Assembly: GCF_009754915.1 (NCBI RefSeq)
Contig: NZ_WPIK01000007.1
Location: 173,520 to 237,519 of the forward strand
DNA: 64,000 nt
Direction: 5' to 3'
DNA from: Mucilaginibacter arboris
Lineage (GTDB): Bacteria > Bacteroidota > Bacteroidia > Sphingobacteriales > Sphingobacteriaceae
Under the pieces are notes generated by a model, which was not told where the DNA came from, searched no databases, and saw nothing but the letters and a program-made list of their open reading frames with translations. Within the stretch, counting starts at the first letter, position 1; every line of letters starts with the position of its first letter. This document shows, in pieces, positions 54,237-63,147 of this stretch. The translations under genes and the position numbers were made by a program.

Positions 54237-57032
54237 TTATTTTCCGGATGGAGCAGTTGCCGGGGTTGGTTTTTTATCAAAATCACCGGCTTTTACAATG
54301 CTGATATTGCTGCTGTTCAGATATTTCTTAACCGCATTGTTCACCTGCTGTGAAGTAAGCTTGCTGATTTCATCATCCATTTTTTGCCAGAAAGCAATTT
54401 TCTCGCCATAATAACTATAATTGTTCAACGTGCTGGCCAGCGATGCGTCCTGTGCCAGGGTTACCTGCCGCGATTGCAGAAAGCCTTTTTTAGCTTCTGT
54501 AAGTTCCTGTTCGGTAAAACCATCTTTGGCTACTTTATCAATTTCTTCTTTAAAAGCAGCATCTAAGCGTTTTGCATTTTCGGGCGCATAAATGGCATAC
54601 GTTAAAAACATACCATTATTCTGATCAAAATAGCCAGCATTGAAACTGGAACCTACACCATAACTAATGCCTTCTTTCTGACGGATCCGGGCAGCTAACC
54701 TGGAATTTAGGAAACCGCCACCAATCATATAATCAGCCATAATCATAGCCGGATAATCTGCATCTTTCATGCTTAGTTTAACTGGCGTCATCGCAAAAAA
54801 GAAAGCATTTGCTTTGTCGGGAGTCTCAATTTTTTTGTTGATGGCCGGATAGGTTTTGAATTTTGATACCAGGCGGCTATAAGGCTGCGGGCTTTTCCAG
54901 TCGGCAAATTCACTGGTAATTAAAGCTTTTACCGGTGCGGCATCAAAATCGCCAACAACGGTCATATAACCGTTTGATGCGCCGTAAAAGTCTTTATAAA
55001 AGTTTTTGACATCGCTTTCTTTTACATCATTAATTGCCGCTACAGATTCATCTATGCTGCGTACGTAACGAGGATCGTCCTTAGTGTAAGGGCTTGCATA
55101 GCGCTGCAGTTCTAATACAGCAATATTGGTAGGTTCCCTGCGCTGTGCTTCCAGCGCGGTAATCCGGTCTGATTTTAATTTATCAAGTTCTGCTGATGGA
55201 AAAGCCGGTTCTTTCAGCATTTCAGCCACCAGTTTGATCACAGCGGGCAGGTTTTCGTGTGTTGTTTCAATATTAGCCGTAATTGCTGAAGCATCGCCGC
55301 CGAAATTAACGCGGGCTTTCAGTTTATCCAATTCATCCTGAATCTGCTGGCGGGTTTTATTTTTAGTGCCTTTGTTTAACATGGCTGCTGTAAAGCTTGG
55401 CGCCATGCCTTTGCCTTGCAGGTTGCTTTCGTTTCCGAAACGGAAGGTTAATAAAGCATTTACAGCTTCTCCGCGGTTTTTCTTAGTCAGCATGTTAACG
55501 GTAATACCACCTATTTTACTGGTAGTTAACCGGCTTTGTATATTAGCAGGTGTGGCATCAAAAGCTTCGCCTTGTGCAATATTTTGCGAGCCGGTATAAC
55601 CATTTAACAAAGCAGCCAGGTTTGGTGCAGGAGGAATTTCTGCACGTTCCGGTTTTTCGGTAGGTATAAACGTACCCATGGTACGGTTAGATGCTTTAAA
55701 GTATTTATCTGCTACCCGTACAACATCGGCAGCAGAAACTTTTTTCAACTGATCGCGCTGGTAAAAAAGCAGCCGCCAGTCGCCTTGTGCAATATACTCG
55801 CTTAACCCTAAACCAATCTGTTCGGAAGAGTTAAGCTGAAGCTCGATATTTTTAAGGTACTTGGTTTTGATCCGGTCCACGTCCTGCTCTGTTGGTTTCT
55901 CTGCGGAGAAGTTTTCTACCGTATTAATCAAAATATCCCGGGCTTCGTTCAGGTCTTTATCCTTAGGCAAGGTTGCGCTGAACATAGCCACGCCCGGATC
56001 TTTGGTTTCATAATCTTCTCCCGAAACCCTGCTGGCCTTTTTAGTTTCAACCAGTTTTTTATATAACCGCCCGGAAGGTACATCGGTTAGCAAGCCTTGC
56101 AGTACTTCGATGGGCTGAAAATCGGGATGTGAGCCTGAGGGGATGTGGTAAAGCGTACTTACTAATTGTATGTCTCCTACGCGGCGTAAAGTAACACTGC
56201 GTTCCCCGTCCTGTGTAGGCTCAACGGTATAAATAGCTGGTAATACTCGGGTAGGTTTAGGGATAGTGCCAAATTTTTGGTTGATAATCGTTAATACTTT
56301 AGCCGGGTCAAACTTACCGGCAACAGTAAGCACAGAATTGTCGGGCTGATAAAATTTATGGTAAAAAGCCTGTAGCCGGTCAATCGGTACCAATTCTACA
56401 TCAGCGCGGTTACCAATGGTTGATTTACCATAGTTATGCCACAGGTACGCAGTTGACATCATGCGCTCCTCCAAAATTCTTTCCGGGCTGTTCTCGCCGG
56501 ATTCCATCTCGTTGCGCACCACGGTAAACTCTTTATCCAGATCGGCCTTGGCAATAAAAGAATTGACCATCCGGTCTGCTTCCAGATCGAGCGCCCAGTT
56601 CATGTTCTCATCTGTAGCGCTAAAAGTTTCAAAATAATTAGTGCGGTCCAGCCAGGTAGTGCCATTTGGATTAGCGCCGTGCGCACTTAATTCCTGCGGG
56701 ATATTGCGGTGCTTTGGTGTGCCTTTAAAAACCATGTGTTCCAGCAAGTGCGCCATCCCGGTTTCGCCATAATTTTCAAACTTAGAACCTACTAAATAAG
56801 TGATGTTTACCGTAGCCGTTTGTTTAGTCTGATCAGGAAAAAGCAAAACCCTTAAACCATTGCCAAGCCGGTATTCGGTAATGCCTTCAACAGTAGTTAC
56901 TTTAACAGGTGCAGTTACGCTGGCAGCATGAACTGCCGGTGCTTTTTTTACCGGTGTTTTTTGTGCGCTTACCGGCAATGCAAACGCTGCCAGGGCAGCA
57001 CTAAGCAGTATAGCCTTTTTAATGATTACCAT
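54237..57032 (-). CDS. M16-family zinc protease (two insulinase-type units fused)
   Basis: 931 residues with a signal peptide (VIIKKAILLSAALAAFALPVSAQ). The first M16 unit has the inverted zinc motif HxxEH as His95, Glu98 and His99 (MAHLLEHMVFKGT) and the downstream Glu in VVRNEMESGENSPE. The second unit (about 480-930) lacks a zinc motif and has VGDFDAAPVKALI and RQKEGISYGVGSSF, as in the structural half. The two halves form the closed chamber that degrades peptides in the periplasm. The start at 57032 is the only good one. Substrate unknown. Confidence 0.9.
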   Translation of the reverse strand: MVIIKKAILLSAALAAFALPVSAQKTPVKKAPAVHAASVTAPVKVTTVEGITEYRLGNGLRVLLFPDQTKQTATVNITYLVGSKFENYGETGMAHLLEHMVFKGTPKHRNIPQELSAHGANPNGTTWLDRTNYFETFSATDENMNWALDLEADRMVNSFIAKADLDKEFTVVRNEMESGENSPERILEERMMSTAYLWHNYGKSTIGNRADVELVPIDRLQAFYHKFYQPDNSVLTVAGKFDPAKVLTIINQKFGTIPKPTRVLPAIYTVEPTQDGERSVTLRRVGDIQLVSTLYHIPSGSHPDFQPIEVLQGLLTDVPSGRLYKKLVETKKASRVSGEDYETKDPGVAMFSATLPKDKDLNEARDILINTVENFSAEKPTEQDVDRIKTKYLKNIELQLNSSEQIGLGLSEYIAQGDWRLLFYQRDQLKKVSAADVVRVADKYFKASNRTMGTFIPTEKPERAEIPPAPNLAALLNGYTGSQNIAQGEAFDATPANIQSRLTTSKIGGITVNMLTKKNRGEAVNALLTFRFGNESNLQGKGMAPSFTAAMLNKGTKNKTRQQIQDELDKLKARVNFGGDASAITANIETTHENLPAVIKLVAEMLKEPAFPSAELDKLKSDRITALEAQRREPTNIAVLELQRYASPYTKDDPRYVRSIDESVAAINDVKESDVKNFYKDFYGASNGYMTVVGDFDAAPVKALITSEFADWKSPQPYSRLVSKFKTYPAINKKIETPDKANAFFFAMTPVKLSMKDADYPAMIMADYMIGGGFLNSRLAARIRQKEGISYGVGSSFNAGYFDQNNGMFLTYAIYAPENAKRLDAAFKEEIDKVAKDGFTEQELTEAKKGFLQSRQVTLAQDASLASTLNNYSYYGEKIAFWQKMDDEISKLTSQQVNNAVKKYLNSSNISIVKAGDFDKKPTPATAPSGK

Positions 57033-57354
57033 GTGGTTAATGATTTATGTTAATGTTGATTAAGAGGCAATATAATATTGTAAGTGATTTATTACAAACA
57101 AAATATAACTTTAATTTCGTGTAATTTTAACAACAATAAATACTTGGTTAAATCCTTTAACCTTAAAAGCAATTTCTTCAGCTTTTTAAGCTTGGAAAGT
57201 CTTCAGCATTCACTGAAAATTGTTGATAGTTACTGTCCCATATATTGTATCTAAACAAACATACAATCGCCCATGCTTCTTTTACCAGCATAAAATTTAT
57301 ACGGATTAAAGCAGGAAATAAATTTACTTAAATTTGTGTAAAAAAGAGAAGTAA
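57033..57354. other. Intergenic stretch between divergent genes
   Basis: AT-rich; holds a word copy at 57273 (followed by CAGCATAAAA) and a TAAATTTG box at 57329-57336 that may be the -7 element of the small gene at 57355. No coding frame is supported. Confidence 0.5.
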
Positions 57355-57582
57355 ATGGCATCTTTAATAATCGAAAGCAATAACCCTAAAAATCTGAAAA
57401 TATTGGCCAAGTTAGCCAAGCAATTAGGAGACAAGGCAAAAATGGTAACGGATAAGCCAGTAGAAAATCAGCTTCAAAAGCTTACCCAGGAAGAAAAGCA
57501 TTTGCTAAGTGCCTTTAAACAAGCTGATTTACTAAAAGCCGGCAAACTTACAACGGTTGATGCCAAAGCGTTTTTTGAATGA
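57355..57582 (+). CDS. Small antitoxin-like protein, orphan
   Basis: 75 residues. The opening MASLIIESNNPKNLKILAKLAKQLG resembles the N-termini of small Bacteroidota proteins paired with RelE/ParE or PIN toxins. The C-terminal half is helical (QEEKHLLSAFKQADLLKAGKLT). No toxin gene lies downstream: 45 bases separate its stop from the stop of a convergent gene. So it is either an orphan antitoxin or a small protein of another kind. The start is supported by AAAAGAGAAG just upstream. Confidence 0.6.
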   Translation: MASLIIESNNPKNLKILAKLAKQLGDKAKMVTDKPVENQLQKLTQEEKHLLSAFKQADLLKAGKLTTVDAKAFFE

Positions 57583-57627
57583 GGCTTAAAGGGTTAAAGC
57601 GATTGTACAAGTATTTATAAACTTCTC

Positions 57628-58314
57628 CTACTTTACAATCTCAAAAACAGCCTGCACTTGATAATTCAGCTTAATCTTTTTAAAATCAATATCTGGTTCT
57701 GTTGCTTCTGCGCTGGCAGCCTTCATCATCATAGGCCGAAAAACAGGTTGTTGCATCGGTTCGTTATTGATTTCCTGAATATCAATAGCACCGCCTAATT
57801 TTTCACCAATTCCGCTTAACAAAAAAGTTGCTTTAGCTTGGGCTGCTTTTAAAGCTTTCAACTTTAGCTCGTTTTTTAATTGTTCAATTCCTGAATAATC
57901 GTAACCATCAATTCCGGTAGATTCTATGCCTTTATCATCTACAGCATCTAAAATCTGATTGATTTTATTTAAATCGTGCAATTTTAAACGGTATTGTTTG
58001 GAGGCAAGAAAATCAGCGTTCTTCTTTTTCTCAGGAATATAATTATAGGATGATATATTGTTGATGGTAAAATCAGCTTTTGGAATGCCTGCAGTATTTA
58101 TGGCTTTTTGTAATTGTTGCTCTAAAGTGCTGATGCTTACTTTGTTTTTTCCGTTCAGATATTCTTTCAGTGAAATACTGAAGTAAATAATATCCGGCGT
58201 AATTTCTGTTTCGGCGCTGCCGGTAACCTGGATTTTTCTCCGCAGATCAACACTTTGGGCAAAAATAACAGGACTTATTGTGGAAAGTAATAGCAGAAGT
58301 AATAGCTTTTTCAT
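57628..58314 (-). CDS. SIMPL domain (DUF541) periplasmic protein
   Basis: 228 residues from the ATG at 58314, which opens the signal peptide MKKLLLLLLLSTISPVIFAQ; a longer frame upstream adds unlikely residues. The SIMPL-domain features are KIQVTGSAETEITPDIIYFS near the start, the helix EQLKNELKLKALKAAQAKAT and the GEKLGGAIDIQEIN segment. The family forms ring-shaped oligomers, and its function is mostly unknown (relatives include BP26 of Brucella and a mammalian IRAK-binding protein). Followed by a convergent small gene. Confidence 0.82.
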   Translation of the reverse strand: MKKLLLLLLLSTISPVIFAQSVDLRRKIQVTGSAETEITPDIIYFSISLKEYLNGKNKVSISTLEQQLQKAINTAGIPKADFTINNISSYNYIPEKKKNADFLASKQYRLKLHDLNKINQILDAVDDKGIESTGIDGYDYSGIEQLKNELKLKALKAAQAKATFLLSGIGEKLGGAIDIQEINNEPMQQPVFRPMMMKAASAEATEPDIDFKKIKLNYQVQAVFEIVK

Positions 58315-58501
58315 GATTGATAGATTTATTGCATAGACGGGCGTTTGCGCATTTGGTAGCAAGGAAATTCCATTTTTTATTCAATTGCAGTATAAAACAT
58401 TGCTGCTCAGCCTTAAAAATATTGTAATAAATGTACATACTATTTTTATGCCGGTAAAAGAAGCATTAAAATAGTTGATAAAAGTAATCAGCATAAAAAG
58501 C

Positions 58502-58549
58502 TAAAAACGTAAAAAGCCGGAACAATTAGTCCGGCTTTTTACGTTTTTT
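58502..58549. terminator. Strong two-way terminator after lspA
   Basis: Perfect 20-base arms (58502-58521 and 58530-58549) around an 8-base loop, with the GC core AGCCGGA flanked by A and T runs on each side. It ends the ileS / DksA-like / lspA unit 18 bases past the lspA stop. Confidence 0.93.
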
Positions 58550-58566
58550 AGCTGATGTCTAACATA

Positions 58567-59172
58567 TTATTCTTCTACAATTTCGCTGTTTGGCTGTGGT
58601 TCTTCTTTAATATCTTCTTTAAAATACTTCTTTTGATTAAGCAAAATCAGCACTACACCAATAGAAATGGCAGCATCGGCCAGGTTAAAAACCGGCCTGA
58701 AAAAAATGTATTCTTCTCCGCCCCAAATTGGGACCCACGGTGGAAAAATGCCCGTTAGCAGCGGAAAATAAAACATATCGACTACACGGCCTTGAAACAA
58801 AGGTGCATAATGATACATGATGCCATAAAAAGCCGAATCAATGATATTGCCCAAAGCGCCGGCAAAAATAAGCGCAATGTTGATAATGAGGCCACGATGG
58901 TATTTGTGCCGGATCAGGTAAACCAATCCGTAAGCAATACCAGAAACGGCCAGTATGCGAAACAATGTTAACGCATACTTTCCGGCTTCGCCACCTAATT
59001 CCCAGCCAAAAGCCATTCCGTTATTTTCGGTATAATGCAAAAAGCCCCTGTTGCCTAACAGCTTTATTTCCTGGCCAATATACATGTTTGTGTGCACCCA
59101 CGTTTTCAGGATTTGATCTGCCAGTACAATAAAAGCGGCAATTAAAAAAGGCTTTGTATAAGTGGCTTTCAT
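58567..59172 (-). CDS. lspA: Lipoprotein signal peptidase (signal peptidase II)
   Basis: 201 residues from the ATG at 59172; a longer upstream frame only overlaps the preceding gene. Four membrane helices and the two catalytic aspartates are visible: Asp112 (GALGNIIDSAFYG) and Asp166 (FRPVFNLADAAISIG), with the N-terminal VLADQILKTWV and HYTENNGMAFG motifs. It removes signal peptides from lipidated prolipoproteins; Lnt at 49163 then acylates them. The loop between helices 3 and 4 is long, as is common in Bacteroidota. Its ATG overlaps the preceding stop by one base. Confidence 0.93.
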   Translation of the reverse strand: MKATYTKPFLIAAFIVLADQILKTWVHTNMYIGQEIKLLGNRGFLHYTENNGMAFGWELGGEAGKYALTLFRILAVSGIAYGLVYLIRHKYHRGLIINIALIFAGALGNIIDSAFYGIMYHYAPLFQGRVVDMFYFPLLTGIFPPWVPIWGGEEYIFFRPVFNLADAAISIGVVLILLNQKKYFKEDIKEEPQPNSEIVEE

Positions 59173-59561
59173 TAATACTGTTTCATTTTGGCTTCCATAC
59201 TCAGCGTGGTGTGCGGTACGGCGCGCAAACGTTCTTTTGGGATCAGTTTTCCGGTTTCGCGGCAAATGCCGTAAGTCCTGTTTTCAATTCGTCCTAAAGC
59301 TGCTTCCAGTTGTTCTATAAATTTTTTCTGACGGGCAGCCAGCTGGTTAATCTGTTCTTTTTCGAGTGTTGCAGAGCCGTCTTCCAATGTTTTATAAGTG
59401 CCAGAAGTATCGTCTGTTCCGTTAGAATTCGGACTGCTTAAAGAAGAAGTTAAATTGTTTAGTTCTTGTTTGGCTATCCTAAGCTTTTCTAAAATAATAT
59501 CTTTAAATTCTTTTAGTTCAGCATCAGAGTACCTGGTTTTTTCGTTTTGTTCAGTTTTCAT
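59172..59561 (-). CDS. TraR/DksA-family protein with degenerate zinc finger
   Basis: 129 residues. The N-terminal two-thirds form a coiled coil (KEFKDIILEKLRIAKQELNN, LEKEQINQLAARQKKFIEQL). The C-terminal part follows the DksA pattern GRIENRTYGICRETGKLIPKERLRAVPHTTLS, but only one of the four zinc cysteines remains (Cys in YGIC), so zinc binding is doubtful. DksA-type proteins bind RNA polymerase in the secondary channel and tune rRNA and amino acid promoters with ppGpp. Zinc-less variants are known. It lies between ileS (11-base overlap) and lspA (1-base overlap), a conserved order in this phylum. Confidence 0.87.
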   Translation of the reverse strand: MKTEQNEKTRYSDAELKEFKDIILEKLRIAKQELNNLTSSLSSPNSNGTDDTSGTYKTLEDGSATLEKEQINQLAARQKKFIEQLEAALGRIENRTYGICRETGKLIPKERLRAVPHTTLSMEAKMKQY

Positions 59562-62500
59562 TATACTTTTTTATATCAATTAATAATTCCTCATCGTTAA
59601 TCATCACTTTTTCGCCCTCACTTAATTGTGTATCGAGTACTAGATCTGCTGCTAAAATTTCGGCGCAAATATAGGATAAATTATTTCTGACGGCCTGTGT
59701 AACAATAGGTTTGTCTTCAATACGTATATTTATCCTGTCGGTTACTTCCAATCCGTTACTTTTACGTAAATTTTGGATACGGTTAACCAATTCGCGCGAT
59801 ACGCCTTCCTGTTTCAACTCTTCTGTTAAAGCTACATCCAGCGCAACTGTTAGTTTACCAAGTGATGCAACCTGCCATCCGGGTACATCTTCGGCGGTAA
59901 TTTCTACTTCGGAGGAGAGTAACAAGTAGGAAGTATCAGGTATGAGGATCTGACCGCTTTGTTCTAATTTGTTAATATCTTCCGGACTAAATTTTCCGAT
60001 TGCTTCCGCCACCAGTTTCATATCTTTCCCAACTTTTTTGCCTAATGCTTTAAAATTAGGTTTGATTTTTTTGCTGATAAAAGAAGCATTGTCGGTAATG
60101 TATTCAATATTTTTGATATTGGTTTCCGACAGGATCAGTTCTTTCACCTGCTCAATTTGCTGCTGAAAATGCGGGTTCAGGATTGGCAATAAAATCTTGC
60201 TTAAAGGCTGGCGAACATTGATGCCAACTTTTTTACGAAGTGAAAGCGTTAACGACGAAATATCCTGCGCCAGTTGCATCCGTTCTTCCAGTTCTTTATC
60301 AACCAAATCAGGATGATAAAGCGGAAAATCGGCCAGATGTACCGATTCTCTCTTTTCTTTATTGGTGATGCCATTCAAATCGCAAAACAAACGCTCCGCA
60401 AAAAACGGCGCAATTGGCGACATCAGCTTGGCAATCGTAACCAAACAAGTGTATAAAGTTTGATAAGCAGAAAGTTTATCTTCGCTGTAATCACCTTTCC
60501 AAAAACGGCGGCGGCTTAGCCGAACATACCAGTTGCTTAAATGCGCATCCACAAAATCCTGAATGGCGCGTGCTGCTTTTGTCGGTTCAAAATCAGCATA
60601 AAAACCATCAACTTCTGCACTTAAAGTATTTAATAGCGATAAAATCCAGCGGTCAATTTCAGGTCGGTTTTGCAATTCGATATCAGCTTCTTCGTACTCG
60701 AAATTATCGATGTTGGCGTATAAAGCAAAGAAAGAGTAAGTGTTGTAAAGCGTGCCGAAAAACTTGCGGCGCACTTCATCCAAACCTTCCAGGTTAAATT
60801 TTAAATTGTCCCAGGGTGATGCATTGCTGATCATGTACCAGCGCGTAGCATCCGGGCCATATTGTTCCAATGTTTTAAACGGATCGACAGCGTTGCCCAA
60901 ACGCTTGCTCATTTTGTTGCCGTTTTTATCAAGTACCAAACCGTTGGAAACGACATTTTTATAAGCAACAGAATCCATCAGCATTACGGCAATGGCATGC
61001 AGCGTAAAAAACCAGCCACGGGTTTGGTCAACACCTTCTGCAATAAAATCAGCAGGGAAAGAGTTGGTAAAAGCTTCTTTGTTTTCAAAAGGAAAATGAT
61101 GTTGCGCATAAGGCATCGCACCAGAATCAAACCAAACGTCGATTAAATCCGGTTCGCGGAACATTTTTTTACCGGTTGAAGAAACCAGAATAACATCATC
61201 AACAAACGGACGATGCAGATCTTCCAACACAAAGTTTTGTGGCATAAAAGAAGCATCGATAGATTTCTGGATTTCGTTTTTCAGATCCTTAATCGAACCA
61301 ATGCAAATTTCTTCTGAACCATCTTCTGTCCGCCATATTGGAAGCGGTGTTCCCCAGTAACGGGAACGGGAAAGGTTCCAGTCAACCAAATTTTCCAGCC
61401 AGTTTCCAAACCTTCCGGTTCCGGTTGATTCCGGTTTCCAGTTAATGGTTTTATTCAGTTCCACCATTCGTTCTTTAACCGCCGTAGTTTTAATAAACCA
61501 GCTATCCAGCGGATAATATAAAACCGGTTTATCCGTGCGCCAGCAATGTGGGTAACTGTGCTCGTATTTTTTTACGTCGAACGCTTTGTTGTCTTCTTTT
61601 AATTTGATGGCGATTAAAACATCAGTCGGTTTAAAATCGGGATCAGCACGTTCGGCATCGCTGTAATATTCTTCTTTTACAAAACGTCCGGCAAAATCGG
61701 TTACTTCATCAACAAAACGGCCTTGTTTGTTCACTAACGGAACTTCTTTGCCGTTTTCATCTTTTACTAAAACCGAAGGAACGCCGTTTGCACGCGCAAC
61801 CCGAAAGTCATCCGCTCCGAAAATAGAAGCGGTGTGAACGATACCAGTTCCGTCATCCGTCGTAACAAAATCACCGGGAATAACGCGGAAAGCATTTTGC
61901 TCCAGATCTTCGTTATCAACATAAGGCATTAATTGATGATAACGCAAACCCACTAATTCTGCACCTTTAAATTCGGCAGCAATTTCCCAGGGAATAATTT
62001 TATCTCCCGATTTATAACCGGTAAAAGAAGCATTCTCACCTTCTTTTTTAAAGTATTGATTGATCAGGTCCTTCGCCAAAACCACGCTAACCGGCGCGTA
62101 AGTGTAAGGATTGAATGTTCGGATTTTTACATAAGTAATGTTATCGCCAACGGCCAGCGCACAATTGGATGGCAAAGTCCATGGCGTAGTAGTCCAGGCT
62201 AAAATAGCAGTATCTTCCGTTTCTTCCTCAAACAAAACCGGAATTAACGGATGGATTTGATTGTTGATCAGATGAAATTCTGCCGTAATAGAAGTATCTT
62301 TAACATTACGGTAAGTTCCGGGCTGGTTCAGTTCATGCGAACTTAAACCTGTTCCGGCAGCAGGCGAATATGGCTGGACAGTATAACCTTTGTACAGATA
62401 GCCTTTTTTGTAAAACTCCTTTAAAATCCACCAAAGCGTTTCAATGTATTCGTTTTTGTAAGTGATGTACGGATCTTCCAGATCAACCCAATAACCCATT

Positions 62501-62907
62501 TTTTCGGTCATGTCGTTCCAAACATCCGTATATTTCATTACCTCTTTTCGGCATTCGGCATTATAATCTTCGATAGAAATCTTTTTGCCGATGTCGTCTT
62601 TGGTAATGCCTAAAGCTTTTTCAACGGCAAGTTCAATTGGCAAACCATGCGTGTCCCAGCCGCCTTTACGTTTAACCTGAAAACCTTTCAGCGTTTTATA
62701 TCTGCAAAAAATATCTTTAATAGAACGCGCCATCACGTGGTGAATGCCAGGCATACCGTTTGCCGAAGGCGGGCCTTCATAAAAAGTGTAAGGTTTGCTT
62801 GCCGGGCGGCTGCTGATACTTTTTTCGAAGATGTTGTTCTGCTTCCAGAATTCCAGAATTTCGTTTCCGAGTTCCGGCAGGTTAAGCTGCTTATATTCCT
62901 TGTACAT
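59551..62907 (-). CDS. ileS: Isoleucyl-tRNA synthetase
   Basis: 1118 residues from the ATG at 62907 (TTG at 62910 precedes it). The ATP site reads PPSANGMPGIHHVMAR, the form common to the eukaryote-like IleRS group, and the second signature is NKMSKRLGN. The editing domain lies between (AWTTTPWTLPSNCALAVG; DDGTGIVHTASIFG). The C-terminal anticodon-binding part is complete. It charges tRNA-Ile and edits Val. Three reverse word copies lie inside (60078, 61245, 62022), each read in the gene with ASF. A short filler-like insert lies near 59911-59950. Confidence 0.95.
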   Translation of the reverse strand: MYKEYKQLNLPELGNEILEFWKQNNIFEKSISSRPASKPYTFYEGPPSANGMPGIHHVMARSIKDIFCRYKTLKGFQVKRKGGWDTHGLPIELAVEKALGITKDDIGKKISIEDYNAECRKEVMKYTDVWNDMTEKMGYWVDLEDPYITYKNEYIETLWWILKEFYKKGYLYKGYTVQPYSPAAGTGLSSHELNQPGTYRNVKDTSITAEFHLINNQIHPLIPVLFEEETEDTAILAWTTTPWTLPSNCALAVGDNITYVKIRTFNPYTYAPVSVVLAKDLINQYFKKEGENASFTGYKSGDKIIPWEIAAEFKGAELVGLRYHQLMPYVDNEDLEQNAFRVIPGDFVTTDDGTGIVHTASIFGADDFRVARANGVPSVLVKDENGKEVPLVNKQGRFVDEVTDFAGRFVKEEYYSDAERADPDFKPTDVLIAIKLKEDNKAFDVKKYEHSYPHCWRTDKPVLYYPLDSWFIKTTAVKERMVELNKTINWKPESTGTGRFGNWLENLVDWNLSRSRYWGTPLPIWRTEDGSEEICIGSIKDLKNEIQKSIDASFMPQNFVLEDLHRPFVDDVILVSSTGKKMFREPDLIDVWFDSGAMPYAQHHFPFENKEAFTNSFPADFIAEGVDQTRGWFFTLHAIAVMLMDSVAYKNVVSNGLVLDKNGNKMSKRLGNAVDPFKTLEQYGPDATRWYMISNASPWDNLKFNLEGLDEVRRKFFGTLYNTYSFFALYANIDNFEYEEADIELQNRPEIDRWILSLLNTLSAEVDGFYADFEPTKAARAIQDFVDAHLSNWYVRLSRRRFWKGDYSEDKLSAYQTLYTCLVTIAKLMSPIAPFFAERLFCDLNGITNKEKRESVHLADFPLYHPDLVDKELEERMQLAQDISSLTLSLRKKVGINVRQPLSKILLPILNPHFQQQIEQVKELILSETNIKNIEYITDNASFISKKIKPNFKALGKKVGKDMKLVAEAIGKFSPEDINKLEQSGQILIPDTSYLLLSSEVEITAEDVPGWQVASLGKLTVALDVALTEELKQEGVSRELVNRIQNLRKSNGLEVTDRINIRIEDKPIVTQAVRNNLSYICAEILAADLVLDTQLSEGEKVMINDEELLIDIKKYNEN
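59911..59950. repeat. Filler-like string inside ileS
   Basis: AAGTAGGAAGTATCAGGTATGAGG-like DNA in this stretch is read in ileS as LIPDTSYLLLS, in a linker of the C-terminal region. It resembles the intergenic GGTAACAGGTATGAGG units at 50795-50845 and a filler peptide (IPDTSYL) seen in other Bacteroidota proteins. It looks like a small in-frame insertion tolerated by the enzyme. Confidence 0.5.
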
Positions 62908-63147
62908 CAATACGTTTACCTCAGATTTTTGAGGTGCGAAAATACGGATTTCAGCTGAATTTTTAGCCTTTTAATGTAAACAAATTGAAGTAAAAAAATT
63001 AATTTATGCTTCTTTTATCAGCATAAAAACAGTGTCCTCACCTAAATCCTCCCCAAAGGAGAATACTTGAAAAACCTTGCCCAACACTAATTTTTTGCCG
63101 GTAAAAGAAGTATGTGTTTTTATAACGGATTGTTTTAGTTTAGGAGG

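Larger units (their letters stand above)
597..63112. repeat. Dispersed 14-base word family ATGCTTCTTTTATC / ATGCTGTTTTTATC (span of all copies, not one element)
   Basis: By-eye catalogue. Exact forward 12-base cores ATGCTTCTTTTA start at 2704, 2761, 2816, 2871, 2981, 3035, 3090, 3145, 3200 (tandem array), 5709, 21180, 22161, 24028, 26373, 35593, 35857, 41903, 46112, 57273 and 63006. Exact reverse cores TAAAAGAAGCAT start at 12117, 16431, 18954, 26359, 27986, 38674, 41986, 45436, 45807, 45861, 49041, 50669, 54106, 58455, 60078, 61245 and 62022. Near copies lie at 2926, 13775, 23601, 33002, 45917, 50201, 53042, 54028 and 63103. The sister form with GT in place of TC at word positions 6-7 is exact at 597 and 12961; related CTGTTTTTA hairpins lie near 4273, 11083 and 28650. 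Intergenic copies commonly continue as RSCNTAAAAAT, giving a small TTTTA/TAAAA hairpin. Confidence 0.9.

Noticed and set aside
59173..59265. Longer N-terminus of LspA
   Set aside because: The added 31 residues are the out-of-frame end of the DksA-like gene; the hydrophobic start follows the ATG at 59172.
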